Source: CAINDI01 sp037127585
GTDB lineage: Bacteria; Verrucomicrobiota; Verrucomicrobiia; Palsa-1439
Direction of reading: 5' to 3'
Assembly: GCA_037127585.1 (NCBI GenBank)
Contig: JBAXYB010000003.1
Location: forward strand, 14,094 to 78,093
DNA: 64,000 bases
Shown here: piece after piece, positions 8,823 to 16,439 of the stretch
How the letters are laid out: each line of letters begins with the position of its first letter
How positions within the stretch are numbered: position 1 is the stretch's first letter
The notes under the pieces: model-generated
What the model was told of the DNA's origin: nothing
Databases searched by the model: none
Seen by the model: only the letters and a program-made list of their open reading frames with translations
Translations under genes and position numbers: made by a program

Positions 8823-8898
8823 TGGTGGAGATGAGGGGATTCGAACCCCTGGCCTCCTCGTTGCGAACGAGGCGCTCTACCAACTGAGCTACATCCCC
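8823..8898 (-). tRNA. tRNA-Ala (anticodon CGC)
   Basis: Read on the minus strand, the gene folds as a full cloverleaf: acceptor GGGGATG/CATCTCC, D-arm with AGTTGGTA, anticodon stem CCTCG/CGAGG with loop TTCGCAA (anticodon CGC, codon GCG), TTCGAAT loop, discriminator A and an encoded CCA at 8825-8823. It lies 22 bases upstream of the cysM start on the same strand, so both may share one transcript. Confidence 0.95.
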
Positions 8899-8927
8899 GA
8901 CCCAAGCGCAGAATCTGCGACGCGCGG

Positions 8928-8956
8928 AATTTACTGTTTGAGTTGATTGCCGTCAA
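8928..8956 (-). promoter_or_regulatory. Sigma-70-type promoter for tRNA-Ala and probably the cysM operon
   Basis: On the minus strand, TTGACG (8956-8951) and TAAATT (8933-8928) are separated by exactly 17 bases. The predicted start falls about 20 bases before the tRNA 5' end. No other promoter-like pair was seen between the tRNA and cysM. Confidence 0.65.
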
Positions 8957-8971
8957 CGTTTCACTTATGGT
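8943..8971 (+). promoter_or_regulatory. Possible promoter for the gene at 8981
   Basis: TTGATT (8943-8948), 17 bases, TATGGT (8966-8971). It overlaps the divergent tRNA promoter. Its start point would fall only a few bases before the TTG start codon at 8981, implying an almost leaderless mRNA. The match is modest. Confidence 0.35.
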
Positions 8972-8980
8972 CACACCACT

Positions 8981-10432
8981 TTGAATCCCGAGACACAAAA
9001 TCCAATTACTTTCTCCCTGGAAGAACTCAACGTCACGCCGGATTGGCTGAAAGCCCCGGTCAAGAGCTATGACCGCCATCCGGGTGATACCGGCAAGCGG
9101 TCGTTTGGCGACGGGCCACGCGAGCGGTCGGGCCCACCGCGGGGCGATCGGAACGGGCCGCCCCGGCGTGACCGGCCGCCGGGCGGTCGTCGCGATGATC
9201 GATCTGGCGGTGGTCGGCCAATGGGTCGCCCAGCGGCACCTCGGGCGGAAGCGCCCCCGCAACCGTTACCCAATGTGGACGTACTTTTCGTTCCGAACGA
9301 GGCGGTACTGGTGGCGTTGATTGACACGGTCAAACAATCACGACGCGCCTTTGCACTATTCGATCTCGCGAAACTTGTGCTCAATAAACCCGAGCGCCAC
9401 AACGTTAAGTTCGTCCCCAAAGACGGCGAGTTGTACTGTGCGTTGTTGGCCGGCGGTGTGTTTTTGTCGCGCGAAGAGGCCATCCGCCACACGCTCCGGC
9501 AGGGAGTGGACAAAGTTTTCTCCCGCCAAGAAAAACCAATTGATCCGCCGAAAGGTAATTTCCAATTCGTCAATCGCTGCGGTCTGACCGGCGAATGGCT
9601 GGGACCACCGAACTATCACGAATACCAAGCGCGGCTCGTGCGTCATCACCAACAACGGTTCGCGCACATGCCTTTCGACCGATTTAAGTCGAGCGTTGAG
9701 ACGGTTCACGATCCAGAGGCCGTCAAAGCCTGGATCGAGTCCAAGAGCAAAGTGACCGAATACACCTGCCTGCTCGACGCCGAGCCGAAGGTGTTTGCCG
9801 ACCGGACGGAGTTGGAGAAACATATCCGGCAAGAACACCTCGACAAGATTGTCTCCGCCGTCAATGTCGTCGAACTGACTGGAGTGATGTCGCGCCAAGT
9901 CGAAGATCGCCGGTTGCTCGACCTCGTGCGCGACGCGTGGGAAAGCGAACACCGCTTCCCGATTCGGACCGTGAACGAACTCCGGCCCCAGCTCGTCAAA
10001 GCCGGTCTCCATTTCTTCAAACACAAAAAAGGCGTGACCTACATTACGCCCATTAAGCTGAACCGGTTTGATGCCATCACGCACCTGACTGAGCACGTGC
10101 AAAAGATCATCACGTATCTGCGCGCCCATGACGACGCGACGCGCAAAAAACTCGCCGAGCATCTCGCGCCGGTTGACGAGACCATGCTGGCGTCAGACCT
10201 CCACTGGCTCATTCAAGACGGGTACGTTGTTGAATTCCACAACGGCCGCCTCTGGGCTTTGGATGACCGGCCCGCGAAGCCAGTCACTCCGCCGCCCGCC
10301 GCTCAGACAGCCGAAATTGCTGCTGAGGCGCCGGCTCCGTCAAATCCGGCCGACCCGGTGCCAAATTTGGCTGCACCAGCAACCGAAACAGTTCAAGCAG
10401 CGGCCCCGGTAATCGACAATCCGCCAAATTAG
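8981..10432 (+). CDS. Conserved-looking protein with disordered ends, function unknown
   Basis: 483 residues from TTG 8981; no in-frame ATG occurs before about residue 80. Residues 35-95 are a low-complexity Arg/Gly/Pro/Asp tract (repeats like GPPRGDRNGPPRRDRPPGG), typical of RNA-binding tails. Residues 100-430 look folded, with a Cys (CLLDAEPKVF) and a His-rich segment (HEYQARLVRHHQQRF). The C-terminal 55 residues are Ala/Pro rich. No enzyme motif was recognised; an RNA- or ribosome-associated role is only suggested by the RG-rich tail and the downstream SUI1 factor. Confidence 0.8.
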   Translation: MNPETQNPITFSLEELNVTPDWLKAPVKSYDRHPGDTGKRSFGDGPRERSGPPRGDRNGPPRRDRPPGGRRDDRSGGGRPMGRPAAPRAEAPPQPLPNVDVLFVPNEAVLVALIDTVKQSRRAFALFDLAKLVLNKPERHNVKFVPKDGELYCALLAGGVFLSREEAIRHTLRQGVDKVFSRQEKPIDPPKGNFQFVNRCGLTGEWLGPPNYHEYQARLVRHHQQRFAHMPFDRFKSSVETVHDPEAVKAWIESKSKVTEYTCLLDAEPKVFADRTELEKHIRQEHLDKIVSAVNVVELTGVMSRQVEDRRLLDLVRDAWESEHRFPIRTVNELRPQLVKAGLHFFKHKKGVTYITPIKLNRFDAITHLTEHVQKIITYLRAHDDATRKKLAEHLAPVDETMLASDLHWLIQDGYVVEFHNGRLWALDDRPAKPVTPPPAAQTAEIAAEAPAPSNPADPVPNLAAPATETVQAAAPVIDNPPN

Positions 10433-10476
10433 GCCTGTTTTGAGCGTTGGCATACCCACTGCTAAAGAGAAGGGGT

Positions 10477-10659
10477 ATGAAACGCAATGGACAGAAAACA
10501 CAACCAGCCCGAACCCAGACCATAGCCGACTTGGTCATGACCGTGTCGAAACTCACCCGCGATGAACGCCTCGGTGCGTACATTGTAGCCGACATGATCA
10601 ATGCGCGCCTCGTCCGCCTTGAAGGCAAGTTTCACGGCCGGCGCGTTGTCGTCGGCTAA
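10477..10659 (+). CDS. Small basic protein, unknown
   Basis: 60 residues from ATG 10477, preceded by a good ribosome-binding site (AGAAGGGG); a TTG at 10447 in the same frame lacks one. The protein is basic, with a helical-looking centre (IADLVMTVSKLTRDERLGAYIVADMINARLV) and ends in GKFHGRRVVVG. No family was recognised. It lies between the disordered protein and the SUI1 gene on the same strand. Confidence 0.6.
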   Translation: MKRNGQKTQPARTQTIADLVMTVSKLTRDERLGAYIVADMINARLVRLEGKFHGRRVVVG

Positions 10660-10709
10660 GCAGAATCCGCTTTACCAGCGGCGACCTCATCGGCCACATT
10701 CGTGGCCGT

Positions 10710-11039
10710 ATGAGTTCGCTCAACAACCCATTCGCGGCGCTCTCGAATCAAGGCTTACCGGCCGGCCCCGAACTTCCTCCGCCCAAGCCACCCAAACTCG
10801 GTCGGGTTGTCCTCCGCAAAGAAACCGCCCACCGTGGCGGTAAGACCGTCATCGTCGTCCACGAGTTCGCCTCGCAAATCACCGGCAAGCAGATCGATGA
10901 CCTCGCCACGAAGCTCAAGAAAACCTGTGGCTGCGGCGGCACCGTGCGCGATCGCCAAATCGAAATCCAAGGCGACCAACCCGGCAAGATTCGCGCGTTG
11001 CTCGAAGCTGAAGGTTTTCAAGTTGCCGGCGTCAAGTGA
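10710..11039 (+). CDS. yciH: SUI1/eIF1-like translation factor (YciH family)
   Basis: 109 residues. The N-terminal 40 residues are Pro-rich linker; residues 42-109 match the SUI1 fold, with KTVIVVHEF, then ITGKQIDDLATKLKKTCGCGGTVRD and EIQGDQPGKIRALLEAEGF. Bacterial YciH resembles eukaryotic eIF1 and is thought to act on start-site fidelity or stress-time initiation. Frequent TTG and GTG starts around it are a coincidence worth noting. It ends 3 bases from the convergent ParE gene. Confidence 0.9.
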   Translation: MSSLNNPFAALSNQGLPAGPELPPPKPPKLGRVVLRKETAHRGGKTVIVVHEFASQITGKQIDDLATKLKKTCGCGGTVRDRQIEIQGDQPGKIRALLEAEGFQVAGVK

Positions 11040-11042
11040 ATA

Positions 11043-11330
11043 CTATTGAAGTTCTGCCTGAACGTCGCGTGCGCCGTGAAGCACTCGGATAATTTGGAGT
11101 TCATCCGCGGCAATTCGGTAGAAGATCACGTATGAATTCGCTGGGAAGCTGCGGAGTCCGCTCGCCAGCTCGTCGCGTTGCCGGCCAAGCTCTGGGTAAT
11201 CGCACAGCAGACGGCTTTTCTGTTCGATCAGCTCAAGGATCGACAACGCGGCTTGGGGATCATCGTTCGCAATGCGGTCAGCCAGCTCAGCCAAGTCGAT
11301 CTCAGCTTGGAGCGTAACTCGCAGGCGCAT
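11043..11330 (-). CDS. ParE/RelE-family toxin
   Basis: 95 residues with the ParE pattern: VTLQAEIDLAELADRIANDDPQAALSILE, then YPELGRQRDELASGLRSFPANSYVIFYRI and IIRVLHGARDVQAEL. ParE toxins poison gyrase; RelE relatives cut mRNA, and sequence alone does not separate them here. The start overlaps the stop of the small upstream gene (TGATG), the usual toxin-antitoxin layout. Confidence 0.85.
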   Translation of the reverse strand: MRLRVTLQAEIDLAELADRIANDDPQAALSILELIEQKSRLLCDYPELGRQRDELASGLRSFPANSYVIFYRIAADELQIIRVLHGARDVQAELQ

Positions 11331-11542
11331 CAGCGACCTTGCTTCAACCGCCGGAACACTGCGTCACCTTCGCCGAGGTCGCCCCGGTTCGCTTGGGCGA
11401 TCCCGACGGCGATATCCGCGCGGAGCGTTTGCAGGCGGAGGCGCTGGACTTCATGCGAGGCGGCGAGCCATTCGGAAAGCTCCAAGCGTTCGCGGGCGGA
11501 TAGGTGTTCCGCCGCCAGCTTGATTTCCTGAATCGTGCTCAC
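11330..11542 (-). CDS. Cognate antitoxin, addiction-module type
   Basis: 70 residues from GTG 11542. It begins MSTIQEIKLAAEHLSARERLEL, the pattern of small addiction-module components that pair with ParE toxins, and is acidic to neutral and helical. No clear DNA-binding fold was seen in it. Its stop overlaps the toxin start by one base, which fits balanced translation of the pair. Confidence 0.75.
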   Translation of the reverse strand: MSTIQEIKLAAEHLSARERLELSEWLAASHEVQRLRLQTLRADIAVGIAQANRGDLGEGDAVFRRLKQGR

Positions 11543-11603
11543 GGCGAAACTTTACCCGAGTTGAGAGTGGTGAACAAGTGCCATTCCAGTCCGGCAGGCA
11601 AGG

Positions 11604-13142
11604 TCACAAGGTCGGCTTCTCAGCCTCAGCCCGGCGGCGTTGCTCGTCGAGATACCGGTTAAGAGAGTTCAAGTAGGCGAGGGCGCTGGCTTCGATGATG
11701 TCGGTGCTGACTCCCTTGCCGGTGACGATGCGGCCATCAAAGTCGACGCGGACGCTGACTTCGCCGATGGCATCTTTCCCCCGCGAAACGCTCGACACGC
11801 TATAATCGTTCAACGCGCCCTTGATGCCGGTGATGCGATCCACGGTCTTGAGCATCGCGTCGATCGGCCCGTCACCAGTGCCGGCATCGCTGATTGGTTC
11901 GTTTTTGTCGGCGCGAATCAAGCGGACGCTGGCCGTGGGAATCGTACCGGTCATGACACTGAGGTAATCCAGTTTCCAGACCGGCGGGACTTCGGTGAAT
12001 TGGCCTTCGACGATGGCGCGGACGTCTTCGTCGTAGACATGTTTCTTTTTGTCGGCGAGAGCCTTGATTGCGTCAGTGATGCGGCGGATTTCTTCGTCGC
12101 TGAGTTTGTAGCCCATCTCTTCGAGCTTCTTGCGAACGGCATGGTTGCCCATGTGTTTGCCCAACGTGAGTTCACTCGTGCGACCCACGTCTTCGGCGCA
12201 CATGATCTCGTAATTCGCGCGGTTCTTGAGCATGCCGTGTTGGTGAATGCCGGACTCGTGCGCGAACGCGTTGTCGCCGACGATGGCTTTGTTGCGTTGC
12301 ACGACCATGCCGGTGAGATGGGACACGAGTCGGCTCGCGGGATAGATCTGGTGCGTGTCGATGCCGGTCGTCACGCCGCCGAAAATCTCGGGGCGCATCT
12401 TCAACGCCATCACGACTTCTTCGAGCGACGTGTTGCCGGCGCGTTCGCCGAGCCCGTTGAGGGTGCATTCGATCTGACGCGCTCCGGCTTGCACGGCGGC
12501 CAACGAGTTGGCGACGGCGAGGCCGAGGTCGTCATGGCAATGCACCGAGAAGATCAAGCCCGGCACTTTCACGTTCGCGACAAGAAACGCGATCAACGCG
12601 CCGTATTCACCGGGAATTGCATAGCCGACGGTGTCTGGAATGTTCAACGTCGTCGCGCCGGCTTCAGCGCAGGCGGTGTAGAGTTCGACGAGGTAGTCGC
12701 GATCCGACCGGGTCGTGTCTTGTGCGGAGTATTCCACGTTGTCGGTGAATGTTCGCGCGAGTTTCACGGCGGCGACGGAGCGCTTGATGTTTTCGGCGCG
12801 GGACACGTTGAGCATGGTCTTCAAATGAATATCGCTGCCGGAGCTGAAGGTGTGAATACGGCGGCTCTTGGCCGGGGCGATTGCCTCGCCAGCGCGGACG
12901 ATGTCTTTTTCCATCGTGCGGGCGAGTGCGCAGATGCACGGCCCCTGGATTTCGGTGGCGATGGCGTGGACGGCCTCGAAATCACCGTCGCTGGCGATGG
13001 GGAAGCCGGCTTCGATGATGTCTACTTTGAGGCGCGCGAGTTGGCGGGCGACCTCGAGTTTCTCGCGCGTGTTCATCGACGCGCCGGGGCATTGTTCGCC
13101 GTCGCGCAACGTCGTATCGAATATCAAGACTTGGTCACTCAT
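11604..13142 (-). CDS. leuA: 2-isopropylmalate synthase
   Basis: 512 residues from ATG 13142 (MSDQVLIFDTTLRDGEQCPGASM), which has AAAAAGG just upstream. LeuA condenses acetyl-CoA with 2-oxoisovalerate, the committed step to leucine. The HMGL-like barrel carries DTTLRDGEQ, the metal-site HCHDDLGLAVAN and GLGERAGN; residues about 390-500 form the regulatory LeuA dimer domain that senses leucine. Length fits the typical bacterial enzyme. No other leu gene follows; the next gene on this strand is a toxin-antitoxin pair. The 5' leader carries a leucine attenuator (13161-13341). Confidence 0.96.
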   Translation of the reverse strand: MSDQVLIFDTTLRDGEQCPGASMNTREKLEVARQLARLKVDIIEAGFPIASDGDFEAVHAIATEIQGPCICALARTMEKDIVRAGEAIAPAKSRRIHTFSSGSDIHLKTMLNVSRAENIKRSVAAVKLARTFTDNVEYSAQDTTRSDRDYLVELYTACAEAGATTLNIPDTVGYAIPGEYGALIAFLVANVKVPGLIFSVHCHDDLGLAVANSLAAVQAGARQIECTLNGLGERAGNTSLEEVVMALKMRPEIFGGVTTGIDTHQIYPASRLVSHLTGMVVQRNKAIVGDNAFAHESGIHQHGMLKNRANYEIMCAEDVGRTSELTLGKHMGNHAVRKKLEEMGYKLSDEEIRRITDAIKALADKKKHVYDEDVRAIVEGQFTEVPPVWKLDYLSVMTGTIPTASVRLIRADKNEPISDAGTGDGPIDAMLKTVDRITGIKGALNDYSVSSVSRGKDAIGEVSVRVDFDGRIVTGKGVSTDIIEASALAYLNSLNRYLDEQRRRAEAEKPTL

Positions 13143-13160
13143 GTTTTCCTTTTTGCCGGT

Positions 13161-13171
13161 GGGGACAGTGG
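13161..13171 (-). promoter_or_regulatory. Attenuator segment D in the leuA leader
   Basis: CCACTGTCCCC on the minus strand, just after the terminator U-rich stretch. Its CCACTGTCC is complementary to segment C (13181-13192), so a third hairpin is possible. It may tune the terminator or shape the leuA ribosome-binding region; its role is the least certain part of the leader. Confidence 0.4.
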
Positions 13172-13180
13172 AAAATGCAA

Positions 13181-13209
13181 AACCCACTGTCCGAACCGGA
13201 CAGTGGGTT
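13181..13209 (-). terminator. Leucine-attenuator terminator hairpin before leuA
   Basis: On the minus strand, segment B (13209-13198, AACCCACTGTCC) pairs perfectly with segment C (13192-13181, GGACAGTGGGTT) over a 5-base loop, followed by the T-rich TTTTGCATTTT. It lies about 40 bases before the leuA start, so read-through is required for leuA expression. Confidence 0.8.
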
Positions 13210-13247
13210 GTTTACCGTTTCTCAGCGCAAAGCTCAACCCGCTGTCC
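13198..13247 (-). promoter_or_regulatory. Antiterminator pairing in the leuA leader
   Basis: Segment A (13247-13236, GGACAGCGGGTT), which covers the last codons of the leader peptide, can pair with segment B (13209-13198) with one mismatch in 12. A:B and the terminator B:C exclude each other. A ribosome stalled upstream on Leu codons leaves A free and favours read-through; a ribosome at the leader stop codon covers A and lets the terminator form. Confidence 0.7.
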
Positions 13248-13302
13248 GACCCGTCAGGGCCAGACCTAGCAACGCCAGAAGCAAGTTGAGATTACAATTC
13301 AT
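13234..13302 (-). CDS. leuL: Leucine-rich leader peptide (leuL)
   Basis: 22 codons plus TGA, from ATG 13302. Eight residues are Leu (positions 5, 7, 8, 9, 11, 12, 14 and 16), including the run LNLLLALLGLAL, with mixed Leu codons (CTC, TTG, CTT, CTG, CTA). The last four codons form antiterminator segment A. No Shine-Dalgarno is visible; the promoter at 13313-13341 would place the transcript start only a few bases before the ATG, suggesting leaderless initiation. It is the sensor of leucyl-tRNA supply for leuA. The identification rests on composition, position and matching RNA folds. Confidence 0.85.
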   Translation of the reverse strand: MNCNLNLLLALLGLALTGRTAG

Positions 13303-13312
13303 TACGGGCGAA

Positions 13313-13341
13313 TATGTAGCAGTCAGACACGTTCGCGTCAA
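13313..13341 (-). promoter_or_regulatory. Promoter of leuL-leuA
   Basis: TTGACG (13341-13336) and TACATA (13318-13313) on the minus strand, separated by 17 bases. The -10 ends 10 bases before the leader-peptide ATG. Confidence 0.65.
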
Positions 13342-13370
13342 GTCGGGGCGAATTGCAATTCGCTCCTACG
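13342..13370. repeat. Dispersed palindromic repeat, GTAGGAGCGA family
   Basis: On the minus strand it reads CGTAGGAGCGAATTGC and on through the palindrome GCGAATTGCAATTCGC. It abuts the leuL promoter and overlaps the last codons of the HEAT gene at 13366. Related copies are at 5952, 57206 and 57247. Confidence 0.6.
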
Positions 13371-14769
13371 GTCCAATCACGATGCCGGGAGTGGTGGGCT
13401 GCTTGGGGGAAAACTCACCGCCAAGGCTTTCGATGAGGTAATGCCGCGTGTCGATGGAGAACTCCGCCATGTAGGGCGTGCCCTTGAGTTGGCTCAGCAG
13501 GCCGGCCATGACTTTGCGGAGTTGATAGGACGGCATATCGATCAACTTCTTTATCATCTGGTCGGCGAGCGTCACGTCGCCGATAAACTTCAGATACCGG
13601 ACGCCTTCGGCGCGCGTGTCGTCCATGTCGTACATCGGTTCGGTGGCGGGAGGCGACGGCGGGACGACTTTCTCGGTGATGATCTGCATTACGCGTTTGG
13701 TCGAATCGCGGTCACCGAGGAGGCGCAGCGATTCGATGGCGCGTTGGCGGGTGGTCGGGCCGTGGGCTTTCATTTCGAAGAGCACTTTTTGGAGCGGGGC
13801 GATGGCTTGCTTATCGCCAAGCTTGCCGAGGGCTTCGGCGGCGTTCGACTGCGTCTCTTCGTTGCTGGTGCCAAGTAACCCGATCAATACCGGCACGGCA
13901 GCAGTCGCGGGCAGTTCGCCGAGCGCCCACGCGACGCGGGCTTGGGCGAACGGCGGACATTTTGAGACAGCATCCAGCATTGGTTGCCGGGAATCGGGAT
14001 TACCGAGTTTGCCGACGGCGTCTGCCGTCGCCCGCGCCACCAGCGGATTGACATCGAGGAGCAGGGGATGGAGTGCGATGGCCACTGCCGGTTGCTTCCA
14101 GCCGCCAAGTGCGCGGGCGGACTCAGTGCGAACCGGCGCGCTCGGATGTTTCAACAATTCCACGAGCGCATCGCGGGCCGTGTCGCTATGAATCGACAGC
14201 AACGCGTCAGCGGCCGCCCGGCGCACGAATGGATCGTCGTCACGACCGAGCTGGCGGGCCAGTGCCACGCTCATTTCGACGCGGAGCGCGCCGAGCGCTT
14301 CGCAGACGTGCCGGCGCAGAACGGAGTCAGTGCTATCGAGCAGTGGAATGAGATCGTCCGCCAGCCCGGTAAGTTTCAGCTTCGCAGCGGCATCAGCGGC
14401 GAGTTGCTGTTTAAGCGGACTCTTGTTTGTCAGATCGTACCGGATTTGGTCAGGGTTGGTCGGTTCTTCGATGGCCTTTGCTGTAATGGCCGATGGTTTA
14501 TTGAGCGCTTGCTCGCGGACGGTGGCGACCGGGTCATTGGCCAGTTTGCGAATCAGTTCGACGTCGGCGGGATCACAGATCGTTTGCAGGGCGACAAGGC
14601 CTTGAATGCGGATGAGCGGGTCTTTCTCGCGCAGGCTGGCGCGGAGCATGTCGTGAGTCGCCGCGTCTTTCACCGGCATGAGAATCACCCCGGTCTCCAA
14701 GTTCGTCTCGATGACTTGGGCGAATGTCGCATTGGCCAGCGACAATAAGATAATAATGACGTGTTTCAT
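13366..14769 (-). CDS. Secreted HEAT-repeat protein
   Basis: 467 residues from ATG 14769, chosen because it overlaps the permease stop (ATGA) and opens with a signal peptide (MKHVIIILLSLANATFAQ). HEAT repeats fill residues 40-370, for example PFVRRAAADALLSIHSD and VRTESARALGGWKQPAV. The C-terminal 100 residues differ, with MYDMDDTRAEGVRYLKF. It is the last gene of a four-gene operon with an ABC transporter, so it may be a periplasmic scaffold for that system. Confidence 0.85.
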   Translation of the reverse strand: MKHVIIILLSLANATFAQVIETNLETGVILMPVKDAATHDMLRASLREKDPLIRIQGLVALQTICDPADVELIRKLANDPVATVREQALNKPSAITAKAIEEPTNPDQIRYDLTNKSPLKQQLAADAAAKLKLTGLADDLIPLLDSTDSVLRRHVCEALGALRVEMSVALARQLGRDDDPFVRRAAADALLSIHSDTARDALVELLKHPSAPVRTESARALGGWKQPAVAIALHPLLLDVNPLVARATADAVGKLGNPDSRQPMLDAVSKCPPFAQARVAWALGELPATAAVPVLIGLLGTSNEETQSNAAEALGKLGDKQAIAPLQKVLFEMKAHGPTTRQRAIESLRLLGDRDSTKRVMQIITEKVVPPSPPATEPMYDMDDTRAEGVRYLKFIGDVTLADQMIKKLIDMPSYQLRKVMAGLLSQLKGTPYMAEFSIDTRHYLIESLGGEFSPKQPTTPGIVIGP

Positions 14770-16439
14770 TTTTCGGGCGAAAGCATTTTCCAAATACGCT
14801 GGCAGGCGATAATGAAAAAGATGGCGCTCAGAGCTAAGACAAACGTGACATGCGAATGCCACAACTCGCGCGACTCACTGAAGTATTCGGTCGTCAACGC
14901 CTGGATTGCGCCGACAAACGGATTCAGCGCTAAAATCGCATCGCGGATGTTGCCGGCCAAATGCTCGCCGAGCAAAAGCGGAAAGAACGTCGCGACCGAG
15001 AGCACGGCAAGAATGCCGTAGGCGATTCCGGTCGCGGAGGCGGTCTTCTTCGCGACCGCCGAACTGAATAGCCCGGTCATCAATGCCAGCAGAATCGTCG
15101 CGCCGATGATTTTCCAAGCGATGAAGATCTGTTGGAGCGTGTTGGTCTTCAGGTAGTAGATTGAGAACCACAACGGGATCGCGCCGACAACCACGAACAA
15201 CACAAACACGGCCGCCGTGAATAGTTTGCCCCAGAGGAACTGCCAAGCGCTGATCCGCGTCTGCCGGAGTAAGTCGAGGTTGCCGCGTTCGCGTTCCTGC
15301 GTAATCGCGCCGACGGTCAACGACGGCACGACGAGCACGATCAAGCCGAGTTGAAAGACCAGCGCCACCGTCCGGATTAAGTCGGGACTGCCGAGCGCGA
15401 TGTTGCCGGCGACGAGTGACATCAAAATCATCGAGCCGGCCAGGCACAAATACGCGCAACGAAAAATCCAGATGCCGCCACCGAACGCTTGCGCGCGCAT
15501 TTCGCGGGCGAAGACCGGGTTGATCCAATCGGGAATGTGCCCGCGCCGACGGATCGGGTCGATCAGGTAGAATGGAAAGCTGAGTTTGCGTTGTGCCAGC
15601 AGCTTTGGGTCGTCGATGACCGGTGAGTGAGCCCGCGACGGTTGCCGGGCCGAGCGATACACGCTGGTGAGCAAATAAACGAGCAAACCAAACGACACCG
15701 TCCCGGCAAAGCCCGCAAAGATTATCCACGACGCCGGCAAGCCGGTCTTGCCGCCGCCAGGCGCGAGGTCAAACGCCGGCACGACCACCGATGCGATGGC
15801 TGCCAACGGGCTGCAAGACCGCACCAACACCGTCCAGTACGCCGCTTCGGGGCGCGTCTGCAGGATGACGTAAGGAATCCACGGCAACGCGTTGAGCCCG
15901 AGAATCAGCAGGTACGTCGTCACGAGCGCCGAGTGCGACGTGGGCCGCGCGGCGCTGATTGCCAACCCAAGCAACGCGAGAAACAGCGCTGTCAGCGCGG
16001 TCAGTCCGAAGATGATGATGGTTTCCGGCACCGACACCGCGCCGAGGAAGAAGCACGCCGTAAAAATTGGAAACGACAGCACGACGAATAGCAGCAGACA
16101 CGTCACCGATGAGAATAGCTTGCCGGTGATGATGTCCGCCGGACTCAATTGGGTCGTGAACAACAGCTCGTACGAGTTCTGTTCTTTCTCGACGGTAATG
16201 GCCGTCGCGCCAAAAGCCGGCGCGTACAACATCACCAGCAACAGTTGCCCGATGGTGAACACGAGCAACACCGACCGGGTCGATTGCGCCGCCAAAGAGT
16301 AAATGCCCTCGGTCGGCCAGAGAAACCAGACCACCGCCGCCAGCCCGGCAAGATACAGCGCCGTCAGCAGAAACGTCAGCCGACTGCGCAGCGCGCTCGT
16401 CAGTTCGCGGTGGAGGATGGGGTTATCGAGCATCGTCAA
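14766..16439 (-). CDS. ABC-2 type transporter permease (double length)
   Basis: 557 residues with about 12 hydrophobic segments in two halves, each beginning with a conserved NP...REL-type start (NPILHRELTSALRSR near 6 and NPVFAREMRAQAFGG near 300). The repeat MVEKEQNSYELLFTTQLS-like / QERERGNLDLLRQTRIS after the second helix of each half is typical of gliding-type or NosY-like ABC-2 permeases; this fits a natural fusion of two permeases. It overlaps the ATPase gene by 17 bases. Substrate unknown. Confidence 0.88.
   Translation of the reverse strand: MTMLDNPILHRELTSALRSRLTFLLTALYLAGLAAVVWFLWPTEGIYSLAAQSTRSVLLVFTIGQLLLVMLYAPAFGATAITVEKEQNSYELLFTTQLSPADIITGKLFSSVTCLLLFVVLSFPIFTACFFLGAVSVPETIIIFGLTALTALFLALLGLAISAARPTSHSALVTTYLLILGLNALPWIPYVILQTRPEAAYWTVLVRSCSPLAAIASVVVPAFDLAPGGGKTGLPASWIIFAGFAGTVSFGLLVYLLTSVYRSARQPSRAHSPVIDDPKLLAQRKLSFPFYLIDPIRRRGHIPDWINPVFAREMRAQAFGGGIWIFRCAYLCLAGSMILMSLVAGNIALGSPDLIRTVALVFQLGLIVLVVPSLTVGAITQERERGNLDLLRQTRISAWQFLWGKLFTAAVFVLFVVVGAIPLWFSIYYLKTNTLQQIFIAWKIIGATILLALMTGLFSSAVAKKTASATGIAYGILAVLSVATFFPLLLGEHLAGNIRDAILALNPFVGAIQALTTEYFSESRELWHSHVTFVLALSAIFFIIACQRIWKMLSPEK

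Noticed and set aside
8801..9262. N-terminal extension of cysM through the tRNA gene
   Set aside because: The frame crosses a complete tRNA gene and its promoter; the cysteine synthase fold begins only after it.
11640..13289. 549-codon open frame on the + strand opposite leuA
   Set aside because: It is the mirror of a well-conserved enzyme gene; composition is driven by GC-rich codons and no family motif is visible.
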